Shown here: positions 45,151-55,535 of the stretch, piece after piece
Layout: the number at the start of each line of letters is the position of its first letter
How positions within the stretch are numbered: the first letter of the stretch is position 1
Source: Cruorifilaria tuberocauda
Lineage: Eukaryota; Nematoda; Chromadorea; Rhabditida; Onchocercidae
NCBI GenBank assembly: GCA_013365365.1
Contig: JABVXU010000364.1
Span: 1 to 55,535 of the forward strand
DNA length: 55,535 bases
Reading direction: 5' to 3'
The notes under the pieces: generated by a model
What the model was told of the DNA's origin: nothing
Databases searched by the model: none
What the model saw: only the letters and a program-made list of their open reading frames with translations
Position numbers and translations under genes: made by a program

Positions 45151-47469
45151 ATCAATCCTTCATTTGATTTTACCTTTATTATCAGGCAATTTTTAATAGA
45201 TTTTTGAATTATTCCCATCTATCCTATCTTTTTACTGGATTTTTCACTTATATTAATCGTTTTTTTATCATTTATTTTTAGTATTATTAAATATTAATGA
45301 TGCGACCAGTTTTGCTATAGCATGGAGCATAGAATTCGCTTCTTCCGACACAAGATTTGTATCGATTCGTCAAATAATGCAGTACCATTTCATAGGATTG
45401 CATTTTCTGCATGAAAGAGAGTTGGATCTTTTTTTCGCTATATATTTCTAATATTAGTAGTTTCTGAAAAATTTATTACGGTTTTTGCTATCTTCTTCTT
45501 TCCTTTATTTTTATTTCACTTATTTCTTGCTATTCGACCATCATAATTTATGATGATTTAATGAATGGAGCGCAACAACAACTGCTCTGTTGGGAATTTC
45601 TTTTTTTTTAATTATTTTTTATTTTTTCTTTCTCTCTTCACCTCCTCTCTTTCTTCTTTCTGAATATAATACTCTTTTGAGAGCCTCCTCGCTCGATTGC
45701 TATTCTTTTTTTTAAATTGAGAGAAAGGAAATTGAGGAATTTTTCTACATTTAACGAATTTCCATCCGTGGACAAAGCTTTGCAAATCGATTTTTCTAGA
45801 AGCTAAAGATATTAAATTATGGCTTTCTGATCCTTTAATTTGATGGTATCACAATGAAATTAAATACAGTTTTCCAAATATAAATTCTCAGAGTTACAAA
45901 TTTAATTTGCAACAAATTCATAGCTCTTTGGCTTGTCATTGTCTCTTCTTTCAAAATGTAATTTTGGTAATAGTTTAGAATTTATAACAATTTTTGTTTG
46001 CAGCTTGCTAGGGAATGGATCTCAGGTTCAATTGCAATACAAATGATGATTTTAGAAGCAGAGCTGAAATAACTTAATACAAGTTGTATAAAATCATTAA
46101 TGATTAATTAACCGAGAAATTGTCACATTGAAGCGAAATTTCAAGAAAAAGTTCCTTTGAAATTTTAATTCTTTTTTTGATTTTAAATCTTAAAAATCCA
46201 AAAGCATTTAGCAGCATGGCTTAAAAATCATTGACAGAAATATATACGTGCCTTACGATTTATTGAATTTTCGAATAAAAGTTAGGTAATGATTTACTAC
46301 GTTCAACCGGAACGACGGCTGTATAAGACAATTTGATTGTGAAATTTGAAATCGGAGGAATCTCGACATTTATCGCGAATTTTTTGAATTCCAGATTCAC
46401 CAACAAGTCGAATTATACTACGGTTGAATGAGAACTAAGCTCTCTCTCTGCCATTTGTACAAGTCAACGTCAATGTTTCATTCAGAACTGATAGCAGCTG
46501 CAATTAGTTAAGAAAGGCAATCTTGGATAAGGAACTGTCCATCATAAAAAGATAGAGCATAAAGAAATTCTTGTACAATGATGAACCGATATAGCATAAA
46601 GATTAAAGGTCATATGGGATATATGAATTAATTGAGACAATTTAAATGAAAATTGTATCCTCCGTCATCACTTAAAGATGATGATAAAACTGTAATTAAG
46701 ACAGTGATTAATTAACCTTTATTCATTCCTTGAAAATGATGATGAAAGAAAAAAGTTAAGTAACAATGATTTGAGAGAGAACAAAGATACGATCTGCTTT
46801 AACTGAACATATCCACGCAAAGCATTCCCAATATATAACTTCATCATCTACGAATTTGACATTTCCTTTTATGTAATTTCGGTTTTTCACTACAACATTG
46901 ATTAATTGCCATTAATTAAATTATAATACAAATAATATATAATACATAGTTAGTACATGAATTCGGAATGAAATATCTAGCATGGAAAATTCTATATGAG
47001 TTCGCTGAATTTAATGCGAACTCTTTTTGATGTTTTCAATAACTTAGTAGCTTTCAAAATTGTACTACTGTGAAAAGCTTTATAAGAAGAATGAAACAAA
47101 TCAAAATCACTTTAATTAGTCATATGCAATCCAAATTAAATTAAACAGGAAGTAAATCATAGTTATTTTGATTCGATAAGACAATTAGATTATCAAAATT
47201 TATTGTAACAAGATAATAAGATTATTGTAGTGAAATAAGACTATGATAGTAAGATAAAATTGAATTATAAATAATGCAAAAGTTCACGATCAGAAAGTAC
47301 AAGCACTGAAATTAAATATTGGAAATGATTCTTGAAAATTTTCTGAATGTATTTTATGCAAGATTTCAAGGCAAATTTTTTAACTTGTTATTTATGGCAA
47401 TAATGAAATTATGCAAAATAAAAACAAAAGAAAAAAGAGCAAAACTGAAAAAATTTATTAATTAAAAAA
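45151..47469. other. Intergenic region upstream of the MSP-like gene
   Basis: AT-rich with poly-T and CT-rich tracts (45600-45700). It contains one weak minus-strand open frame (46260-46412) described among the findings. The last 100 bp are A-rich and directly precede the plus-strand MSP-like start codon. Confidence 0.5.
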
Positions 47470-48038
47470 ATGTTAACGGTCCAGCCACGTGCCGTACAAA
47501 TTCGTGCTTCTGGTGGTACTTCTGTACATAAACTTATTAACATAAGTATAGCTCGTTTAGCATTTAAAATCAAATCTACTAATAATGAAGAATATCGTTT
47601 TAAACCTGTTTATGGTTTCATTGAACCACAAAGTTTATATCCAGTTATAGTACAAAAATTACCTGGTGATGTAAAGGAAGATATCTTCATTATACAATAT
47701 GCTGAGGTTTTTTTTAATCTTAATTAATTTTTGATTAATAATACATTGCTTATCTATTTAGTTCTCACTAATCACAGTGCAAAATGTTCTTTATTTTTCT
47801 ATTAGAAGTACTGAATGATTGGCTAATAAATATAAAGTTCCAAGAGAAATAATGTTGGGAAATTCGAGATGTTCAAGTTTATAAGTCTTTATTACACTGA
47901 CAAAGATTGCAATGTTATTCCATACAATTCATCACAAAATTTATGATTTAGGTGACAGCTGATTGCACCGATCCGAAGGCACCATTTAAACTCGACGCAT
48001 TACAGGGTGAAATTATTGTGTATGCGCATTCAGTGTAA
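47470..48038 (+). CDS. MSP-domain sperm-specific (SSP-type) protein, 107 aa
   Basis: Small single-domain MSP-fold protein resembling the nematode sperm-specific P (SSP) family. Such proteins are made in the male germ line, and MSP relatives act in amoeboid sperm motility and signalling. Two exons, 47470-47706 and 47952-48038, with a phase-0 intron (GAG|GTTTTT ... TTTAG|GTG). Signatures: an N-terminal strand VQPRAVQIRASGG, then LAFKIKSTNNEEYRFKPVYG with the conserved Lys-rich strand and RxxPVxG turn, KEDIFIIQYAEV, and DPKAPF near the C terminus. Length equals that of typical SSPs (about 107-109 aa). It is the only plus-strand gene found here and stands alone. Expression in males is inferred from family, not from any visible promoter site. 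Confidence 0.9.
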
Positions 48039-48698
48039 GAAAAAATTTCGTAGATCTTGCCTACCTTAAAACATAAAGATACCCGTATGTCTGTACGTTT
48101 TTAAACATCAAAAAAATTCGTAAAATGATAAACTTACGACTAGTGGTTTAAGTTATAAATAAGGCAGACCATTCCACATCTTAAAATTAAATATTAGTAG
48201 GAACTCAAAAAAGGAATTTAACAGCTTTGATAGATTTAATTATTAGATTTTATATGAAATGAGATGACAATAAATTACGTTGTTGAAAACATTTCAATTC
48301 CCTTCAAATTTAAATTCATAACAGTCCTAAAAGTCTGTAATTATCTAGTTTAATCTATACAAGTGAAAATGTAAATTCATGGTGTCACGAATAACAAACG
48401 TTGCAAGTTCTTAACCGAGTACATTCAAACATTAACACAACGAACTTAAAATCGTATGCGATATTAGCAACATAAATCAAGCGTAACAACTCACATGCCG
48501 AATCCTCCAGATTTGTTTAAACAACTGCTTTTCTCACTAGAGTCAAGAATCACAAATATAGTAAAGCTAGGTTCATAAAAAAGATATAAATATACAAACA
48601 AAATACAAAATGCATAATATACAGTGAAGGAGCAAGATTTCGAATAGAATGGAAGTTCAAAAATTATTTAAACAAAATTAATCAAATTATGGCACGCG
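48039..48698. other. Intergenic region between convergent genes
   Basis: About 660 bp between the stop codons of the plus-strand MSP-like gene and the minus-strand AGGF1 gene. It should hold both 3' UTRs. No gene or repeat seen. Confidence 0.6.
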
Positions 48699-51600
48699 TC
48701 ACATCGTATTACTTTCATCGTCATCTGCAGGAAAAATCTCAGCTTTTTGAAAACGACGCCTTGTAATTTCTAGCAAATATTGTTTTTCATCCTGCTTTTT
48801 CGACATTTCAAATTTAACTTCATTTTTCAATCCAAGTCCAGCCCTATTAGGACGGATTTCACTAATTACCTGAAAAGCGAAAGAAAAATGTAATCTACAG
48901 TAACAGCTCATGAATCGGAAATATCACTAATATGAACTGGAAGAAACCACAAAAAGAAGTTATTGCCATAATTTTACTGGCAGCTTGTTGAATATGACTT
49001 AAAAAAAAAATTTACTGGCTCTACAATTCCATCTTCCCTTCGTCCCAAACCAGTGCCTTGTTTCCAACCCATCCGTTTAAGCATATCAAATCCTCGATTA
49101 CTTTCGTTTAACACTTTTGATGATGACGGAATCATATCTGTCGATGCAACGACCATTTCTAAAACTCTCGCTGAAGTCAATGTCACAGCGAAATGTTATG
49201 AGGCTAGAAGAAGTCCAACAATTGGAAACGTAATTTTAGTGAAAATCTTATTTGTAATTAATAAATGAGAACTACCTGGCACAGGCTTTGCCAAACAATT
49301 TGCATAAATTGAGTTATCCTTGTTTACAACACCGTTACACAATAAATTTCGTTCCCTCTTTTGATATTTACATCGGGAATATTCTTCTCCATCCTAACAA
49401 GAAAACGAAAATTCAAGCCAAAAAATTTGAAATGAAATACGGAAGGCTAAAAGACGCCCACAAAATACAGCATAACTCCGCTGGCCAAACATCTATGGGA
49501 AACTATGAGATAAAACAGAGAAATTTAAAAAGAATGCGATAATTTAAATTGAGTGAAAAAGACCCAAAAAAATACAAATGGAAAAAAATTGAATCAAACG
49601 AAAAAGAACTCACATCAAAAATACCATATTGTTTCTTCATATTTCGTAAATTTCTCCGTCTCAATGTTTCTTTTGACACTTTTTCATGTAGGATACAATG
49701 ATTGGATTCTGATATTACGACTTGATCATTTTTTAGCAAACCAGGTTCGCATGAACCACATGTATTAGTTCCTATAATGACTAGGAGTTTTGAGCAAACC
49801 TCGAAAAACCACGAATAAATCTAGAGGTTCGTCGAGAAAAAATTCTAATGATAAATATCAAATTCTATACCATAATGTATGTGAGCCAAAAATTCTTGTT
49901 CTCCAAACTGCCATTCATCGCCATGATCTATGGTTATTGCATCATTCACATCAATCCTCAATTTATTACATAAAACTTCCGGCTCTGTTCCCTTCACCGT
50001 TACGAAATATTTCTGCTTCGTTTCGTTATAATTGATAACAGCACTACACTGCAAAACAGTGTGAGACTATTTTACTTTGAAAAAATGTGAACTTTTATAA
50101 CACCAGCAATTCTATATTTTAGCAAATAAAGATATATCCTGGAATATTTTGTGGCCAAACAAGCAAAAGTGTTATGCAAACCAAAATAGCATGACTATGA
50201 AGACTCAACCAATGTCATAAACTGATTTATGACTAATATTAGTAGTTTCTAATATTAGGTTCTAATATATATATTGGAATTCAAAAATCGCTTTTTCTTT
50301 TTAATTTTTTTGTATCCTACAGTTCAATTAACTGCTTCAATTCATTCAAAACGCCAAAAAGAAAAATCATAATTCATTATTATGAAATTCATCACTTACA
50401 GAAAAAGTAACCAACTTATTCGGCTAGCATGAAAGAAGGTCTAATTTTGAATGCGTTTCTTCGATTACCGTCAAAGATTTTATTAAAAATGGTCCAAAAT
50501 CAATAAAAATTAAATTAATCAAAGAAAATCACTTCATTTTTTGGGAACTGCTCCGTGGATAACCGGATCTCACAATCGGACGCAGTTCCAATTCTAGCAC
50601 CAGTAATTGTAACTACATATAACATACCGCTAGTTTTTTCAACAATACGAACACACGGAGCACAATCCATTCTTTCTTCTAAAAAAATAAAAATCAATGA
50701 GTGAATGCATAAAAACAAAAAAAAGAAACGAAAATTACTTTGAATTTGTCAATTTAGAATAGACAGTATAAGTATTTTTTAATTTTTCAGAGATAAATCA
50801 TCATTATAGCAATGCACATGGATTGCAGTGCTCCGTACATTGTATTACTAACCTAAATTGAAGTGAATTATCCTCGTTATTATATAAACAAAAAGCTCTT
50901 AATATAAACTGCTAACTTCTGAAGAAAGAATAGTATAGGGAATTAGGGAAATATTAATTTATTAACTTAATCATACCTAGTAAAATAAGATAAAATATAC
51001 CTTGGATATGAGTACATATTTCATCATCCAACACATCACAATCAAAGTTGCTATTGTCAAACTTCTGCAAAACAATCTTCAGTAACGAATTCAAACATTC
51101 GAAGACCTCTACTTCATCTTGCGTCATGCCGGCAGCGAATGATTCTCCTGAAAATTATCCACATTGAAAAATTTAAAGGAAAACATTAAATGATTCCCTT
51201 TGAATTTCATATCATCTATCAATAAAAGTTATCAAACTTCAATCCGTTAGTCATACTTGGAATGTTTCGTAATAATAAGAATCTCAAAATGAATAATTAT
51301 GTTCAAAAATATTTATATTTTTTTCTTTAATAACCGTATGGATATGTACTACATTCTGATGGAAATATACCTAACAGAGCCACTGCCTTCCGTTCAGCCA
51401 GTTTATCTGTCCAAATATGTTTACAAGGAACTCTTGTGTAATATACGTAACTATCCATTTGATCGTCGTAATAATAATAACACTTCGTTAACGGATGATA
51501 GAATAAGGCAGTATTCTGAATTATAATCATGTATCGAAATTTAAATTGGAAATACAATTAGAATCACAATCATAAAGCATGAAACAGTTAATACTATTGC

Positions 51601-53056
51601 AATCATGAAAATAATTGAAACTAAAAAAGCAAAGGAATCATTGTTCATGCGATCACAAATTACAATCACACCATGATAATGAGAATAGCACAACTATCAT
51701 GATTGTGATGAGAATGACTATATAAATATTACGATTGTAGCTATAAATTTAACTATATGGAAACAAACTGATATAAAGTGTCATAAATGACCGAGATTTT
51801 TCTTTTGTATTTTAATTCATAATTACATGATAATTGTTCGGTGTAGGCTAAGAAACTTCAGAATCTATCTTGTAATTCCAATATATTACGTTTAGACAGC
51901 AATATTTCTTGCGTATTTTATGAAGAACTAAAGTTGTGCCGACAAAATGCTGAGTTTCGTAAAATCAAGAAACAGAAAAATGGATAAGAGCGACACTTAC
52001 TTGGTCATAATAATAACCTGTCACTGCATTATAATACAGTTGGTAATCTTCATGAAATTCAAAACCTTGAAGATATTTGTCACGCAAAAATGCATTGGCA
52101 GTTTGCCGTAGTACATCTGCGATCGACATATTGTCCTGAAAATGAACAAGGTCATTAAACGATTACTGAAGCAGGCTGAAATAATTATTATTGTAACTCA
52201 AGAAATTGCAAAATTCCTAAATTCTACTACGATATTGTTGACAGCTGAAACAATTCTTCATAATCATAAAATCTGCCTGTCGAGATTATATTTCAAATAT
52301 AAATGTTTATTTCCAATCTTTATATTTTATGAAGATTAGGGCAACATGAGGTATGATTTTGTTGTGTCTCTTTCTGGCGTGCTATTTGACACAAGACATT
52401 TATGGCATTGTTGTAACATTTCCGGTGGATTATCATCGGTATGATCTGCATGCTTCTTATCACTATCTTTGCTTAGTGATAAGAATAGGCTGTTACAATC
52501 ATGGCTGTGTTATGCCATATTCTCATGCATCCCTATCCATCGTATCTACTGATATTCTCATCCTAGTAAAAACCCCGTCCTCCTTGGTTGAGCAGGGAGG
52601 ACCACTGTTGATTGGCGGGCGGTTATTCTGCAGGTTTTTCATGCTGCAAACGAATCTCCTACTGAATAGAAATATTACGTTGCTTCATGCTAAACCCAAA
52701 CAACTCAACTCAAAAACAAATTTTCGATGCCCGATCAACAACTTAACTCAATCAAGCTCAAATTCCACAACACTGCCAATTTTTAAGTCTATTCGCGACA
52801 ACAACTCTCAAATCTGTTATAACCAGTAATGGTGAAACCTTGCAAACCTGGTATTCTCGACCTGGACAGCCAGTATCCTGATTGACTTAATGAAATTTGG
52901 CAAAATTAGTAATGTCAAATTCGGGTTTTCAGGATGTTTACGAAACTTAAAAATATTAGGAACCTGTAGGGCATCTCTTTCAATGCTAGTTCTCGAAGTA
53001 TTTGATTGCCTTGTCTCGTTGATATCCTGACATATTTCTACCTCTGTATAATGCAT
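48699..53056 (-). CDS. AGGF1: AGGF1: OCRE, FHA and G-patch protein, 481 aa
   Basis: Orthologue of angiogenic factor with G-patch and FHA domains 1, a nuclear protein; its G-patch suggests contact with a DEAH-box helicase in RNA processing. Ten exons join in frame: 53056-52964, 52135-52001, 51515-51371, 51147-51001, 50678-50533, 50048-49871, 49771-49614, 49393-49276, 49170-49016, 48869-48699. In order: an aromatic OCRE repeat at about 55-100 (YQLYYNAVTGYYYDQ, then FYHPLTKCYYYYDDQ), an FHA region at about 180-281 ending in the AGGF1-specific HIHYGTNTCGSCEPG, a basic helix, and a G-patch at about 398-442 (NRGFDMLKRMGWKQGTGLG, then RAGLGLKNE). Exon 1 is less certain: exon 2 begins with TTTTCAG|GACAATATG, so a shorter trans-spliced product starting at 52129 is possible. 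The FHA lacks the usual SxxH phosphothreonine pocket. The protein is shorter than vertebrate AGGF1 and has little N-terminal coiled coil. Confidence 0.93.
52456..52483. repeat. Perfect 10-bp inverted repeat with 8-nt loop
   Basis: CTTATCACTA, loop TCTTTGCT, then TAGTGATAAG. It lies in the first intron of AGGF1. It may fold in RNA on either strand; no RNA family recognised. Confidence 0.8.
52577..52602. repeat. 7-bp GC-rich inverted repeat
   Basis: GTCCTCC and GGAGGAC separated by 12 nt, within the GC-richest patch of this intron. Possible RNA hairpin; no known snoRNA boxes could be confirmed. Confidence 0.6.
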
Positions 53057-53520
53057 TTTCTGGATTTTCCTTGAAAAGAACTTCCAGTCACAGAATGCTA
53101 AACACTTTCAAAAAAATAACCGAACTTTAGTTTAAATTTTAATAGAAGAAATAAATAGTCCAATTCATAGCAATATTAAATTAAGAAAATAGTAAATTAT
53201 CTTCGATTTGAATGAAATTATATAAAAGTATACCCTCCGGAAAAAACAAGAACGAAGTTTATCAAACTACTTATCAAACAAACTGGAGAAATTGAAAAGT
53301 TTCGGAAGGAAATTTACGACGCGAAGAAATCAGAGATTCGTTAAATCCTGCCGCTCTCTAAAGCAATAAAGCTGATTTTTCGCCTAATACAAATGTACTT
53401 TCAATGAACTATTAATTATTTCGTGTAATAAAGTTCGTTCATTGCAATGTAAACAAATGATCTGTAATGCATTTTCACAGAAAACATCGGAAGTTTCGCC
53501 TTTCACAGAATGCTGGAGAA
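53057..53520. other. AGGF1 upstream region, no gene seen
   Basis: AT-rich with a few CG-containing words (ACGACGCGAAG near 53319). It presumably includes the AGGF1 promoter. A CCAG or TCAAG acceptor lies 4-14 bases before the 53056 ATG. Confidence 0.5.
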
Positions 53521-53592
53521 GCCCGATACAGAGATCGAACTCGCGACAACCAGATTAAGAGTCTGGAGTTCTGCCGCCTAAACTAACCAGAC
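53521..53592 (-). tRNA. tRNA-Lys(CTT)-like sequence, possibly degenerate
   Basis: A 72-nt cloverleaf on the minus strand with anticodon loop CTCTTAA (anticodon CTT, lysine). The acceptor stem pairs fully but with three G-T wobbles (GTCTGGT with ATCGGGC). The D stem is GTTT/GAAC and the anticodon stem CCAGA/TCTGG is perfect. The T stem (GCGAG/TCTGT) has one mismatch and three wobbles. The A box (TAGTTTAGGCGG) is intact; the B box (GTTCGATCT) is one base off. No TTTT terminator follows within about 40 nt and the discriminator base is T. It may be a poorly expressed gene or a recent pseudogene. Confidence 0.6.
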
Positions 53593-53633
53593 CCTATTCC
53601 CTAATATGGCATTCCTTCGACTTACGGAAGAAA

Positions 53634-53841
53634 TCCGATTTTAACCGGAATACGTGGAACTTTGATTTGACCGGAATGTCCGGAACTTTGCTCCTAACCG
53701 GGAATCCTAGAAATTTGATTTTGATCCGAATATCCAGGATTGCGTATCTGCATTTCTGATTTTAACTGAAACACTTAGAACTCTGATTTTAACCGAAACT
53801 TGGAACTCTAACTGTCATTTTAACAGGAATATCCGGAATTT
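53634..53841. repeat. Degenerate tandem repeat, about 27-34 bp unit, seven copies
   Basis: Repeated variants of TTGATTTTAACCGGAATA followed by TCCGGAACT. Copies vary through small indels and substitutions. It starts about 40 bp from the tRNA-Lys-like sequence. Confidence 0.7.
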
Positions 53842-53923
53842 ACCCTTAAGACATATGAAAATTCTTGTACTTACTATATGTTAATTGATATTTTCACACA
53901 TTATCGCAACATTTGCTTGGACT

Positions 53924-54109
53924 GTCGCTGAAAAAGCGAGGAAAGGAAGTATGATAAAACCTTTGTTATCGATTTAATATTGCAAGATACCGTGGGCTTA
54001 TTGTTTACAAGTTTTGTCGCTGAAATTGTAAAGAAAGGAAGAAGGGCAAAAGCCTTCGTTATAGAGTAACATTGTAACTTAATAGGATACTTCTTGTTTA
54101 CAAGTTTTG
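53924..54109. repeat. Two tandem 93-bp degenerate repeats
   Basis: Copies 53924-54016 and 54017-54109 both begin TCGCTGAAA and end TGTTTACAAGTTTTG, with equal length and moderate divergence inside. A shortened third copy follows from 54110 (TCGATGATCTGTTTCACAAG). Confidence 0.75.
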
Positions 54110-55060
54110 TCGATGATCTGTTTCACAAGCCTTGTCACCATAACTCCCATCTTTTTAATTAATGTTATAAGGTCAAATTATACGACTTTGATTATAATCT
54201 TCAAGCCACAAGGATCCTCCCTCTTCCAGGGTAAATAAGGTCCCAACCTCGTAACATTGCTAAGAATTTGTCTTAAGAAGTGCGGTTGGTTATCAGGGTA
54301 AATTCAATTCCCCTTTTCCCTGGGTCTAACAGATATCGTTATTGTTTTGAAACTGTTCAGAATATTGTTAAATTGTTAAAGTTAATGTAATGTTGTATTA
54401 TTCTATGTATCAAATTTGTTCTAACAAAGATTTAATTACCCAGTTTGAGGTACACCCAAAGTATCAGCTATCACAGAAGCTATCAGTTTGCTTACGTAAA
54501 AATAGAGTCAAAGAAAGACTGTCACGGTCAAAGAAGATCGACGACGATAACAGGAAAGAAAGAACAACTCAAATATTGTCGAGGTTAAAGAAAGAAAGGA
54601 AAAAATCCCCGACAAATGTGAGAGATAGAAGCATAACAAGATGTGATAGTTTAAACTACCTAAAAATTGATCTGTGAAAAAATGTCCGAACTGTTTAACA
54701 AAGATTCAATTCCTGCTTCTTTTGAACATTTTCTAGATACGTGATTAACACATTCTATTATTCCACGTAATCTGCTAAAGTGATAACACGCACAAATGTT
54801 ACGCTATTGCATATAATATTTACCTGTGTTTGCATTATGTTAAAAATAGATTTTATAATGATGGGAAAGTCATGTCATGTTACGTGAAATACTCTGCAAG
54901 AACAAACGTACTTACAGGTATTAAAAATGATTTCCTGATACCAATGCTGCTCAAATTGCTAGAAATATTGCGCTTTCCATAAATAAGTAAATCGATTATT
55001 TTTACGATTGCTAAATTTGCAAAAATAAACAAAATTAAAAATTTAACTATGACTTACATA
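54110..55060. other. Region without a supported gene
   Basis: A plus-strand frame of 95 codons (54390-54677) is Lys/Arg/Ser-rich (KKERKKSPTNVRDRS) but has no splice sites or family motif. A GC-richer patch at 54200-54330 has CCTCTTCCAGGGTAAATAAG and similar words; it could be part of an old mobile element, which I cannot show. Confidence 0.4.
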
Positions 55061-55061
55061 A

Positions 55062-55345
55062 ACAAGGTACAATTTCCGACATAATCGATTTAGCGTTGTC
55101 GTAGTAATATTTAAAGCGTTTGAAGCTGGTTCCATTTGTCGATTTCACCAACCTTTTGATAAACCAACTGTTATTGTCAGTGTTGTTGATTGTCGACGTT
55201 GGAAGAGAACGTCATCTACACGCAATTCTTTCATATCTGAAGCAGAAAGTGTCGTCGGGAAACTCGAAATGTTAAAAAATCTCCCGACCCCGATCTTTGA
55301 ATTCGAATATTTCAAAGCTTTACTTCTGTATGTATCATTATTGTA
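55062..55345. other. Possible exon at the window edge, strand unclear
   Basis: A GC-richer stretch open on the plus strand for about 92 codons without an ATG. On the minus strand it opens SASDMKELRVDDVLFQRRQS ... TVGLSKG, followed by a GTTGGT donor (about 55155). The minus-strand reading fits the direction of the other genes and has a plausible splice site. No family recognised. Confidence 0.3.
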
Positions 55346-55497
55346 AAATGTAAAACTCTTTCATGACAGATCTACGGGATATTCTCATTCTAATTATAAG
55401 CACCGTCCATATAACATCAATTGATAATGATTCACATTAACATTGACAATTCTAGAGAATTCCGGAGAGTGGTGAAGTTTTAAGGATGAATACAATT

Positions 55498-55513
55498 GGT
55501 AGGTAGGTAGGTA
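55498..55513. repeat. GGTA microsatellite, four units
   Basis: Perfect GGTAGGTAGGTAGGTA near the window end. Confidence 0.85.
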
Positions 55514-55535
55514 TGACAAAAGGATAGGGGAATTT

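Larger units (their letters stand above)
52353..52829 (+). other. 158-codon open frame antisense to AGGF1 intron 1
   Basis: An unusually long open frame for this AT-rich window, on the plus strand inside the first AGGF1 intron. The peptide begins with a hydrophobic stretch (ILLCLFLACYL) and ends in a Ser/Thr/Asn-rich tail. No family motif or splice sites are seen. The DNA is less AT-rich at 52570-52640 and contains two hairpins. It could be a small secreted-protein gene, a relic of a mobile element, or chance. Confidence 0.25.

Noticed and set aside
44641..45196. Plus-strand Phe/Ser-rich hydrophobic frames, membrane-protein-like
   Set aside because: Produced by pyrimidine-rich DNA; no conserved motif and frames break repeatedly.
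54390..54677. Lys/Arg-rich plus-strand frame as a gene
   Set aside because: Basic low-complexity composition is expected from AAG/AAA-rich DNA; no acceptor, donor or homologous motif.

Overview
The window looks like nuclear DNA from a nematode, most likely a spirurid or filarial-type (clade III) worm. It is strongly AT-rich, and its genes are split into 10-12 short exons with AT-rich introns and TTTCAG/TTTTAG acceptors. Several predicted start codons lie 1-12 nt after an acceptor, as expected for spliced-leader trans-splicing, and there is a sperm-specific MSP-family (SSP-type) gene. Species cannot be fixed from sequence alone. No bacterial, viral or CRISPR features were seen. Gene models were built by hand from reading frame, splice sites and protein-family motifs. 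In the seven complete models every exon junction keeps the reading frame; the eighth (19918-23187) lacks its 5' end.

Layout. 1-6547: gene-poor AT-rich DNA with simple repeats and a short tandem array. 6548-11212 (-): 12-TM sugar transporter of the SLC2/GLUT type, 7 exons, 477 aa. 13904-18522 (-): AFG2/SPATA5-type double AAA ATPase, 12 exons, 748 aa, with a 3 x 38 bp tandem repeat upstream. 19918-23187 (-), perhaps starting at 24981: disordered Pro/Met-rich protein with an SR-like tail, function unknown. 27540-32806 (-): TRM1 tRNA guanine-26 dimethyltransferase, 12 exons, 545 aa. 34157-38262 (-) and 39109-43661 (-): two adjacent 11-exon genes (602 and 440 aa) that share a C-terminal RKxFMV/CxxCG/VWFG module on unrelated N-terminal parts; the second carries a Gypsy-type HHCC integrase zinc-binding domain without an integrase core. 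44285-46412: exon-like fragments. 47470-48038 (+): SSP-type MSP-domain protein, 107 aa, the only plus-strand gene found. 48699-53056 (-): AGGF1 (OCRE, FHA, G-patch), 10 exons, 481 aa. 53521-55535: degenerate tRNA-Lys(CTT), two degenerate tandem arrays, a possible exon and a microsatellite.

The genes do not form an obvious operon. Intergenic distances are 0.7-4 kb, far longer than usual nematode operon spacing, and the functions (sugar uptake, ribosome assembly, tRNA modification, RNA processing, sperm) are unrelated housekeeping or tissue roles. The most unusual items are the tandem pair sharing a zinc module with a domesticated integrase domain, a promoter-proximal motif shared by two distant genes, recurrent CAG|GCA (GC-AG) introns, and degenerate functional sites in the AFG2 D1 ring and the AGGF1 FHA domain.
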